A DNA stretch of 14,230 bases from Polaromonas sp. YR568 (GTDB lineage Bacteria; Pseudomonadota; Gammaproteobacteria; Burkholderiales; Burkholderiaceae): NCBI GenBank assembly GCA_945871335.1, contig CAMBWM010000032.1, forward strand, positions 1 to 14,230, in the 5' to 3' direction. A model generated the notes under the pieces. That model was not told the DNA's origin and searched no databases. It worked only from the letters and a program-made list of their open reading frames with translations. A program made the translations under genes and the position numbers. The first letter of the stretch is position 1. Every line of letters begins with the position of its first letter. Shown here piece by piece: positions 1 through 5,413 of the stretch.

Positions 1-460
1 GGTGCGAGCCGCGAATCACCTGCAGACAGCCGTTGTGACGATCTGCGCGATCCAGCGCCACCATCACGCTGGCCATGTGCGGGAACAAGCAGCCGTTGTG
101 GTACCAGTAGCCGTAGTCTTGGTGCCATTCCCAGGCGCCGCCGTCAAACGGCTCCTTGGCAGTGAGCTTGGAGTGGTAATGGTAAACCTCGGCCCCCAGC
201 ATGTCTTCTATGGTGTCCACCACCCGCTCACTGCGCGCCGCTAAGCCATAAACACTGTCACCTGGCTCGTTCCAGAGGGCAATTCGGGTGGCCTTGCCCT
301 GAGCATCGCGGCGCTCATAGAGGCTCTGTTTGAGCACCGGGTCTTGCTCGATGGCTTGGGACATGAGGCTGATCTCTTCGGCATCGAAAAGAGACGGAAT
401 CAAGACAAAGCCGTCCTTGTCATAGGCCTGGCGTTGAGCGGAAGTGAAAACGGTAGGCAT
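1..460 (-). CDS. PhyH-family Fe(II)/2-oxoglutarate dioxygenase, partial (C-terminus beyond window)
   Basis: The first 153 residues of a phytanoyl-CoA dioxygenase-type (PhyH) protein can be read on the minus strand. The ATG at 460-458 is preceded by a good ribosome binding site (AGGAG, about 6 bases upstream). An N-terminal helix and the segment DGFVLIPSLFDAEE (residues 16-29) are typical of PhyH proteins. The iron-binding HxD motif is present as WHQDYGYW, with His113 and Asp115. The second iron-ligand His and the 2-oxoglutarate-binding Arg lie beyond the window edge, where the reading ends at RGSH. Such enzymes hydroxylate small molecules or lipid-like substrates in the cytoplasm using O2 and 2-oxoglutarate. 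The substrate cannot be told from this fragment. It is transcribed away from the ParA-like gene's terminator at 502-542, so it probably has its own promoter. Confidence 0.86.
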   Translation of the reverse strand, partial: MPTVFTSAQRQAYDKDGFVLIPSLFDAEEISLMSQAIEQDPVLKQSLYERRDAQGKATRIALWNEPGDSVYGLAARSERVVDTIEDMLGAEVYHYHSKLTAKEPFDGGAWEWHQDYGYWYHNGCLFPHMASVMVALDRADRHNGCLQVIRGSH

Positions 461-501
461 GCGATCTCCTGAAGGTCTTGGGATGTAGGCCAAAAATCCA
501 T

Positions 502-542
502 AAAAAAAAGCACTTAACGCGACTGCGTTAAGTGCTTTTTTT
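502..542 (-). terminator. Rho-independent terminator after the ParA-like gene
   Basis: A perfect 12-bp stem (AGCACTTAACGC at 509-520 with its complement at 525-536) closes a 4-base loop and is flanked by an A run (502-509) and a T run (536-542). Read on the minus strand it lies 8 bases after the stop of the ParA-like gene and ends in a run of eight U. It would also terminate plus-strand transcription. It separates the ParA-like gene from the dioxygenase gene, which starts at 460. Confidence 0.92.
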
Positions 543-549
543 GTGAGCC

Positions 550-1413
550 TCACTTGACCTTGGCAGCCCGGCTTAAGAAGCTGGGAATCGCGGCCTTGAA
601 TCTGTCTTGCAGACTAGGTGGCTCGTAGTCATTGGCCGCCACCGGAATCTTCCGGTCTTTGGCATTGAGTCCAGCCCTGAAACGGTCCAAAATAGTTGCC
701 GTCATATTGGGCTGGTAGAGACCCTTTGGCTTGGGTCTTTCAGCTTCTTGAATACGGCCCAATTCTTCAATAGCGCGTCCAAACTCGATGAAGTTATCTC
801 GGGTTTCCGAATGGCTGGTTTTAACAAAAAACTCGGCGCCGAAGAACTCGCTGGCCTTGTCGCTGAAGCGAACCGGCGGCGACAAAAAGAAAGCCGTGGT
901 GAAGGACTGGTAAAAAATATTCGCGTAGGCATCCATGTTCACCACGCGGCTTGGCACGACGACCAACTTAGGAGGGGTGCGCATGGATGAATTAAAGATG
1001 AAACTAAAACGGTTCACAAATTCGAGCGTGCTGTCGAGTTCAACCCTCGACAAAGAACTGGGCACCAACACCAAGTCAAATTCAAACAAGAATTCTGCGG
1101 GCAGTATGTCCGTCCAAGTGAGGTCGGCAATCAGTACTTGGGTCGGTGCGCTAGCAGAGCGCAACGCTTGCTGGGCTTGCAGCAAGGCCATGCCAACACC
1201 CTTGTTGTTAGGCGATGCAACTGAAACACACTGAATTCCGATCGGTTCGGCGTTCCTGACCCATTTGCCAGCAGTGCCCTGATGGTCCAAGTCAACCAAG
1301 GTGGTCGATTTGCCAGCAATGTGCGCAAAATAAGCAGCGAGGTTGGCCGATACAGTGCTCTTGCCAACGCCGCCTTTTTGGCTAGTTATCAAAATTTTAA
1401 GAGGTGTGGCCAT
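550..1413 (-). CDS. ParA-like (MinD/ParA superfamily) P-loop ATPase with extended C-terminal tail
   Basis: This 287-residue protein begins with the deviant Walker A motif of ParA/MinD ATPases, KGGVGKST (residues 13-20), including the signature lysine Lys13. Walker A' is DLDHQGTAGKW (41-51), with His where most ParA proteins have Pro. A Walker B-like segment VLIADLTW (93-100) follows. There is no N-terminal helix-turn-helix, so it resembles small ParA/Soj or McdA-type positioning ATPases. The tail after residue 225 is rich in charge and Pro and carries two similar short segments (ILDRFRAG at 241-248 and LQDRFKAA at 268-275). ParA ATPases bind DNA or membrane as ATP dimers and are stimulated by a partner protein. 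There is no ParB and no obvious parS, so chromosome segregation is not indicated. The ATG at 1413 has only a weak ribosome binding site. The divergent neighbours at 1550-2416 are plausible partners. The cargo is unknown. Confidence 0.9.
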   Translation of the reverse strand: MATPLKILITSQKGGVGKSTVSANLAAYFAHIAGKSTTLVDLDHQGTAGKWVRNAEPIGIQCVSVASPNNKGVGMALLQAQQALRSASAPTQVLIADLTWTDILPAEFLFEFDLVLVPSSLSRVELDSTLEFVNRFSFIFNSSMRTPPKLVVVPSRVVNMDAYANIFYQSFTTAFFLSPPVRFSDKASEFFGAEFFVKTSHSETRDNFIEFGRAIEELGRIQEAERPKPKGLYQPNMTATILDRFRAGLNAKDRKIPVAANDYEPPSLQDRFKAAIPSFLSRAAKVK

Positions 1414-1423
1414 GAGTGCACTC
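1414..1423. repeat. 10-bp perfect palindrome abutting the ParA-like start codon
   Basis: GAGTGCACTC is its own reverse complement and lies directly upstream of the ATG of the ParA-like gene, inside its predicted 5' untranslated region. It could be an operator for autoregulation, or chance. It replaces the place where a normal ribosome binding site would be expected. Confidence 0.4.
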
Positions 1424-1444
1424 GCAAATAAAGTACGAAGATAT

Positions 1445-1473
1445 TTGATTTATATCATTTAGGAGGATAAAAT
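1445..1473 (+). promoter_or_regulatory. Predicted sigma-70 promoter of the 1550-2416 unit
   Basis: TTGATT (1445-1450) and TAAAAT (1468-1473) are separated by exactly 17 bases, in DNA with only 25 G+C in positions 1441-1540. Transcription would start near 1480, which puts the 1490-1524 inverted repeat in the untranslated leader. The AGGAGG at 1461-1466 lies in the promoter spacer and so is not a ribosome binding site. Confidence 0.55.
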
Positions 1474-1478
1474 CCCAA
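1449..1478 (-). promoter_or_regulatory. Predicted sigma-70 promoter of the ParA-like gene
   Basis: Read on the minus strand, TTGGGA (1478-1473) and TATAAA (1454-1449) are separated by 18 bases, giving a predicted start near 1442 and a leader of about 29 bases. It occupies the same DNA as the opposing promoter at 1445-1473, so the two cannot both hold polymerase at once. The prediction rests on hexamer similarity and spacing only. Confidence 0.5.
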
Positions 1479-1489
1479 AATGTATTTAA

Positions 1490-1524
1490 TCACAAAATTC
1501 GAGTCATAGTTGTGAATTTTGTGA
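1490..1524. repeat. 11-bp perfect inverted repeat in the leader of the 1550 gene
   Basis: TCACAAAATTC (1490-1500) is matched by its exact reverse complement GAATTTTGTGA (1514-1524) across a 13-base spacer. It lies about 10 to 45 bases after the predicted start of transcription and ends 10 bases before the AAAGGG ribosome binding site. As DNA it has the form of a dimeric repressor operator. As RNA it would form a stem upstream of the ribosome binding site. No T run follows, so it is not a terminator. Confidence 0.6.
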
Positions 1525-1549
1525 ATATTTAAAGAAAGGGTCTCTTGCC

Positions 1550-2014
1550 ATGAGCAATCCAAATCCAAAACTGGTCATGATGCGTTTTGACCCGCGTGGT
1601 GGCTGGGTCAAGCCTAGCGATGAAAAGGTTAAAGTTGAAGGCGACGATGTCGGCCTCAGAGCTAAACCTGCTGCCGTTGAAGCCCCCGCCAAGTTCTCAG
1701 CACAGTCCATCAATGAAATCGGTGAGTCTATTGCTGACGTCTTCAATTCACTCAAACTAGAAGACCCGCGCCTGCAAGCCTGGGAGCAAGTCAACTCCGC
1801 CATTCGCCGGATGTCGGACAAGCTCACAGAGCAAAAACTTCTGGAAGACAGACTGGTGTCTGTGAAAGCAGAAATTGCTGGTTTGCGCAGCCTGGCCACT
1901 GAGCTGGTTGATTCAGCCTACCAAAACGAAGTGGAAGTTCATGCCACCTCCAAAGTGCGTGTTCAGGTTGCCGAGTCCCTGAACAAACAAATCACATCAG
2001 CCTTGAAGGGTTAA
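1550..2014 (+). CDS. Hypothetical helical protein, likely partner of the ParA-like ATPase
   Basis: I do not recognise a family for this 154-residue soluble protein. It has no signal peptide or membrane segment. Residues 1-50 are Pro-, Lys- and Asp-rich and probably flexible. Residues 51-150 look almost wholly helical, with a heptad-like stretch around 80-120 that suggests a coiled coil. The ATG at 1550 follows AAAGGG (1535-1540) at 9 bases, which supports this start. It is divergent from the ParA-like gene and three bases upstream of the 2018 membrane-protein gene. Small helical proteins with a basic, flexible N-terminus commonly serve as adaptors or ATPase stimulators for ParA proteins (for example McdB). 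The same role here is an inference from position and shape, not from homology. Confidence 0.8.
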   Translation: MSNPNPKLVMMRFDPRGGWVKPSDEKVKVEGDDVGLRAKPAAVEAPAKFSAQSINEIGESIADVFNSLKLEDPRLQAWEQVNSAIRRMSDKLTEQKLLEDRLVSVKAEIAGLRSLATELVDSAYQNEVEVHATSKVRVQVAESLNKQITSALKG

Positions 2015-2017
2015 GCC

Positions 2018-2416
2018 ATGCAATCCAGGTTTTGGAGTACTGCGAGCAGCGCCCTGGTTTTTGTAAATTGGGTGTTTTTTCTGACGGTGTCGATGCTTAT
2101 CGGCTCACAGGCTGGGGGTTTTGACTGGCTTGCCATGTTGAGCTGGTCGTCTTTTCTCACTGATTTGTCACTCATGTTTGAACTTGGCACGGTACCCTCC
2201 GGCAGCGTCTGGATTGCCTGGCTGCTATTGAGTGTTTGCTGGTCCGTTGTCTGGCTGGGCAAAACGCCATCAGCAGCCCCAGCGCCTAAAGTGGCACCGA
2301 CCATTACACATGCAAAGCCTCAAGACGTTGTCAATGTGCTACAAACCGCCATTGAATCGCGTCCGGACATCCAGGAAAAGCTGCAGCGCCTGAACCGCTC
2401 GTTGAGCCAAGCTTAA
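2018..2416 (+). CDS. Hypothetical two-helix membrane protein of the ParA-like module
   Basis: This 132-residue protein starts three bases after the stop of the preceding gene, whose last codons supply the AAGGG ribosome binding site, so the two are co-translated. Two hydrophobic segments are visible: residues about 9-30 (LVFVNWVFFLTVSML) and about 63-81 (SVWIAWLLLSVCWSVVWLG). A Pro/Ala-rich linker (83-95) leads to a polar helical tail (101-132, containing IQEKLQRLNRSL). If the tail is cytoplasmic, it could bind the neighbouring helical protein or the ATPase and tie the system to the inner membrane. I do not recognise the family. Its reading frame is well supported by spacing and composition, but the function is unknown. 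Confidence 0.78.
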   Translation: MQSRFWSTASSALVFVNWVFFLTVSMLIGSQAGGFDWLAMLSWSSFLTDLSLMFELGTVPSGSVWIAWLLLSVCWSVVWLGKTPSAAPAPKVAPTITHAKPQDVVNVLQTAIESRPDIQEKLQRLNRSLSQA

Positions 2417-2441
2417 AGCCTGAGCTAGCCCTGAAGAAAAA

Positions 2442-2990
2442 TTAGTCGCGGCCCTGGGTGTGCCGGGATATGGGCAGGCCAAAGCTGCTGACTGTCCATT
2501 TCAGCAGGTAGGCGCCCAGCAGTGCGCCATTGAGGTCACCTACCATCATCCAGAAAACTTGATCAGCGGAGCCCAGATCTTTCAGGTCAAAGGCCAGCCA
2601 AACAGCATGGTGGATCAATGCATTGGCAACGCAATAAGTCACCGTCACAGTGGACAAATCTTTCAGCGATGTCAATTTGACAGCTTGACCGCTAAATCGC
2701 TCAAAAGCCCATAAGGCCAACAAAGGGCCTGCGGCCGAACAAAAAACATTGGCAAGCCCGGTCATGCTCACTGTGCCAAGAAAGACCATCAGCAACACAC
2801 CACCCAGCAGCGTCGCCACCGTGCCACGAAGCTTACCAAGCACCAGAACGCTGAGCATGCGCAAAAAAGCGGGCAAATAAATAAGACTGATGTTGGGCGA
2901 GAGCTCAGCAAAGCCAAAAAGCCAGCCCGTCATGAAATGGAGCAAAACAAACAAAAGGGCAAAACAAGGCAACAGCAACAGCTCAAGCAT
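2442..2990 (-). CDS. Polytopic inner-membrane protein, MASE1-like in appearance
   Basis: This 182-residue protein is hydrophobic throughout, with five or six likely membrane helices (about 1-24, 38-53, 57-75, 77-97, 110-132 and 142-166). The segment SLIYLPAFLRMLSVLVLG near residues 36-53 resembles the start of MASE1-type sensor membrane domains. Here, however, no GGDEF, EAL or kinase domain follows, so it would be a stand-alone membrane unit. The ATG at 2990 is preferred to a TTG one codon upstream. No strong ribosome binding site is seen. It is convergent with the 1550-2416 unit, with a 25-base gap and no clear terminator between them. Whether it belongs to that module is uncertain. Function unknown. 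Confidence 0.75.
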   Translation of the reverse strand: MLELLLLPCFALLFVLLHFMTGWLFGFAELSPNISLIYLPAFLRMLSVLVLGKLRGTVATLLGGVLLMVFLGTVSMTGLANVFCSAAGPLLALWAFERFSGQAVKLTSLKDLSTVTVTYCVANALIHHAVWLAFDLKDLGSADQVFWMMVGDLNGALLGAYLLKWTVSSFGLPISRHTQGRD

Positions 2991-3093
2991 CAAGATTCAA
3001 TTCAGGACTAAGTTATAGAAACCAGAAAGATCTCATTATGGTAAGCATTGCCAGCTGGGGGGTAAAAAATCGTTAAAAGCTGTTTAAGATTGT

Positions 3094-3456
3094 TCAGCCC
3101 CCGGCGGCTTTGACCGTGAAGCCCTGGCTTGTGAGCAATCGAATCACAAGCTCACGGTGATCGCCCTGCACTTCAATCACGCCCTCTTTGACTGTGCCGC
3201 CCGTGCCGCACGCGGTTTTGAGCTGCTTGCTCAACTGCGTGAGTGAAGCCTCATCCAATGCAAGGCCCTGAACCAAGGTCACCGTTTTTCCGCCGCGGCC
3301 CTTGCTTGAGCGCGACACGCGAGCCACCCCGTCGCCGGCCGGCACGGTAAAGGCTTGCTTGCATCTGCAGCCGTCCTTGGACTGGCGGCACGTCGGGCAT
3401 GTGCGGCCAAGGTCGGTGGAATAGACCAGTCGGCTGGCACCAAAGGTGTTTTTCAT
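3094..3456 (-). CDS. yciH: YciH, SUI1/eIF1-like translation factor
   Basis: This 120-residue protein is full length for bacterial YciH. The N-terminus carries a Cys pattern, CPTCRQSKDGCRC (about residues 20-32), which could bind zinc. The C-terminal SUI1 domain (about 45-115) includes GRGGKTVTLVQGL, LSKQLKTACGTGG, EVQGDH and LLTSQGFTVK, all hallmarks of eIF1/SUI1. In Escherichia coli YciH influences the fidelity of start-codon selection at the ribosome. The ATG at 3456 has only a weak upstream AAAG. It is transcribed alone, from a promoter likely at 3513-3539. No convincing terminator is visible downstream: the 3071-3089 hairpin is a short A-T stem. Confidence 0.92.
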   Translation of the reverse strand: MKNTFGASRLVYSTDLGRTCPTCRQSKDGCRCKQAFTVPAGDGVARVSRSSKGRGGKTVTLVQGLALDEASLTQLSKQLKTACGTGGTVKEGVIEVQGDHRELVIRLLTSQGFTVKAAGG

Positions 3457-3512
3457 TGCTTTAGGTTCATCTCAGGTCATACTGCGGAATCAAAAATTTT
3501 GCCGTAAATCCT

Positions 3513-3539
3513 TAGATACATCGGGGCAAAGACTGTCAA
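3513..3539 (-). promoter_or_regulatory. Predicted promoter of yciH
   Basis: On the minus strand a consensus TTGACA (3539-3534) is followed after 15 bases by TATCTA (3518-3513), with TCTAAG (3516-3511) as an overlapping alternative at 17 bases. It lies about 60 bases upstream of the yciH start. The -35 element is exact, while the -10 element is uncertain. Confidence 0.45.
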
Positions 3540-3600
3540 CAGCAAAGTTACTTACCCACTCTTAGAATGATGCGATGCATGTTTTATCACAAGGCCGAAA

Positions 3601-4392
3601 ATGATCGTCGAGCGAATCTGGACCGGCAACAGTCTGCGCAATTTCAACTACCTGATTGCATGCCCGGACACCGGTGAAGCCCTGGCGATTGACCCGCTGG
3701 ACCATGAAAAATGCCTCAGTACAGCCAAGGCCAAAGGCTGGCAAATAACCCAGATTCTGAACACCCATGAGCACCATGACCACATTGGCGGCAACACGGC
3801 CGTGGTGGCGGCAACTGGCGCCAAGGTCATTGCACATCACAAAGCTGCCGGCAAAATTCCATGCATGGATCGTGGTGTGCAAGCTGGTGATGTGATCAAG
3901 GTGGGCAAGCACATTGAGCTTGAGTGCCTTGACACGCCGGGCCACACCTATTGCCACATCTGCCTGCGCGCTCACGCCGAGCAACCGGCACTTTTCTCAG
4001 GTGACACCCTGTTCAATGCGGGTGCCGGCAATGTTCACAACGGCGGCGATGTGAATGCGCTTTTCAGCAGTTTCACCGAGCAGCTGATGCGTCTCCCCGA
4101 CAACACCCGCATTTACCCGGGTCATGATTACCTGGAAACCAACTTGAAGTTCACTCTGGCGCGCGAACCAAATAACACGGCAGCCCAGTCTCGCCTGACT
4201 CAGGCGGTGGGCCATGACCCAGCACTTGCCATGGTGACCACCTTGGCCCAGGAAAAAGAGCACAACACCTTCATGCGGCTGGGCAGCCCTGAGCTGATTG
4301 AACAGTTGCGCATGGACTTTCCTAAACTTGATTTAGAGCCAGACGCCAAAACAGTTTTCCAGCATCTGCGTACTTTGCGCAACAGCTGGTAA
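3601..4392 (+). CDS. Glyoxalase II-like metallo-beta-lactamase-fold hydrolase
   Basis: This 263-residue protein has all ligands of the binuclear metal site: THEHHDH (His56, His58, Asp60, His61), His115 in TPGHT, Asp135 in SGDTLF and His175 in YPGHDY. The C-terminal part (about 178-263) matches the hydroxyacylglutathione hydrolase domain, with KEHNTFMRL corresponding to the usual K-x-x-NPFLR. Glyoxalase II hydrolyses S-lactoylglutathione to D-lactate and glutathione in the cytoplasm. One difference is notable: the usual GCGRxFEG segment after the GDTLF Asp is replaced by GAGNVHNGG (141-149), so this may be a paralogous subfamily with another thioester substrate. The ATG at 3601 follows AAGG at 6 bases. 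A TAGAAT at 3563-3568 is a likely -10 element. The gene is divergent from yciH. Confidence 0.9.
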   Translation: MIVERIWTGNSLRNFNYLIACPDTGEALAIDPLDHEKCLSTAKAKGWQITQILNTHEHHDHIGGNTAVVAATGAKVIAHHKAAGKIPCMDRGVQAGDVIKVGKHIELECLDTPGHTYCHICLRAHAEQPALFSGDTLFNAGAGNVHNGGDVNALFSSFTEQLMRLPDNTRIYPGHDYLETNLKFTLAREPNNTAAQSRLTQAVGHDPALAMVTTLAQEKEHNTFMRLGSPELIEQLRMDFPKLDLEPDAKTVFQHLRTLRNSW

Positions 4393-4478
4393 GCTTTAAC
4401 TCACGGCCCAAGCCAAGCTATTTTTCTTTTGCATTTGTTCGTTAACTTCTTTCTCCACCAAATTAAGGAAATCACACC

Positions 4479-5369
4479 ATGCCATCACGGTTGACAGCGC
4501 AAGACTTTGATCAAGAACTACTGGTCCTGTTTGATGCCTATGTACACGGCGGCTTGGACCGCAGGGGCTTTTTAGACAAGGCCCAAAAGTTTGCGAAGGC
4601 CGGCATGACAGCGGCCGGTTTGCTGGCGGCCCTCAGTCCCAATTTTGCAGCTGGTCAGCAAGTACGCCAGGACGACGCGCGATTAAAAACAGAGCGCTTG
4701 AACTACCCTTCCCCGGATGGCACTGGCAGCGTCAAGGGCTACCTGGCCCGCCCGGCAGCCGGCGCTAACAACAAGCTTCCTGCTATTTTGGTCGTGCATG
4801 AAAACCGTGGACTTAACCCGCATATCGAAGACATCGCCCGCCGCCTGGCGCTAGACGGATTCATGGCTTTTGCACCTGATGGCTTGAGCGTCGCTGGCGG
4901 CTACCCCGGCGATGAAGAAAAAGCCCGCGAGGCCTTCGCGAAACTCGATTCCGCCAAAATGTTGCAAGACTTTGTGGCTGGAGCGAATTGGCTCAAAGCC
5001 CGCAATGACGGCACCGGTAAATTGGGTGTGGTTGGCTTTTGCTACGGTGGCGGCGTTGCACACCAGCTGGCCATTCGGTTGCCGGACCTGGCTGCTTCAG
5101 TGCCTTTTTACGGCAACGTTCCTGCGCCTGCTGACGCGGGCAAAGTCAAGGCGCCTATGCTGGTGCATCTGGCCGGCATTGATGAGCGGATCAACGCCGC
5201 TTGGCCCGCCTACGAAGCGGCCCTCAAAAGCGCTGGCGTGCGATTAACGGTGCACCAGTACGCCGGCACCCAGCATGGCTTTAACAACGATACAACGCCG
5301 CGCTTTGACGTGCCGGCGGCCAAGCTCGCCTGGGAGCGCACCATCGCTTTTTTCAAAGCCACGCTCTAA
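4479..5369 (+). CDS. YghX-type dienelactone hydrolase family protein
   Basis: The 296-residue protein is collinear with the YghX branch of dienelactone hydrolases. Segments in order are a helical N-terminus (LTAQDFDQELL), YPSPDGTGSVKGYLARP (76-92), VVHENRGLNPHIEDIARR (105-122), APDGLSVAGGYPGD (132-145), GFCYGGG (186-192), AGIDERINAAWPAYEAAL (232-249) and QHGFNND (265-271). The nucleophile is Cys188, with Asp235 and His266 completing the triad, and Glu108 matches the conserved residue of the family. These alpha/beta hydrolases cleave lactones or esters, but the physiological substrate of this branch is not known. Residues 28-58 (RRGFL, then a hydrophobic stretch ending NFAAG) resemble a twin-arginine signal set back from the N-terminus. 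The ATG at 4479 has AAGGA about 8 bases upstream. A terminator follows at 5377-5413. Confidence 0.92.
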   Translation: MPSRLTAQDFDQELLVLFDAYVHGGLDRRGFLDKAQKFAKAGMTAAGLLAALSPNFAAGQQVRQDDARLKTERLNYPSPDGTGSVKGYLARPAAGANNKLPAILVVHENRGLNPHIEDIARRLALDGFMAFAPDGLSVAGGYPGDEEKAREAFAKLDSAKMLQDFVAGANWLKARNDGTGKLGVVGFCYGGGVAHQLAIRLPDLAASVPFYGNVPAPADAGKVKAPMLVHLAGIDERINAAWPAYEAALKSAGVRLTVHQYAGTQHGFNNDTTPRFDVPAAKLAWERTIAFFKATL

Positions 5370-5376
5370 GCCTCTG

Positions 5377-5413
5377 ACGCCTGGGGTTTTAAAGCGCCTG
5401 GCCCAGGCGTTTT
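5377..5413 (+). terminator. Probable terminator of the YghX-type gene
   Basis: ACGCCTGGG (5377-5385) pairs perfectly with CCCAGGCGT (5402-5410), followed by TTT. A second copy of the left arm (CGCCTGG, 5395-5401) lies in the loop and can pair with the same right arm as a tighter hairpin. It begins 8 bases after the stop at 5369 and runs into the last codons of the convergent aminotransferase gene. The T run is short. Confidence 0.5.

Noticed and set aside
1461..1509. AGGAGG followed by a nine-codon ORF (ATG at 1480), a possible leader peptide
   Set aside because: The AGGAGG falls within the promoter spacer and would not be in the transcript. Its distance to the ATG (13 bases) is also too long.
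3071..3089. Short inverted repeat after yciH followed by a T run on the minus strand
   Set aside because: The stem is about five A-T pairs only, too weak to call as a terminator.
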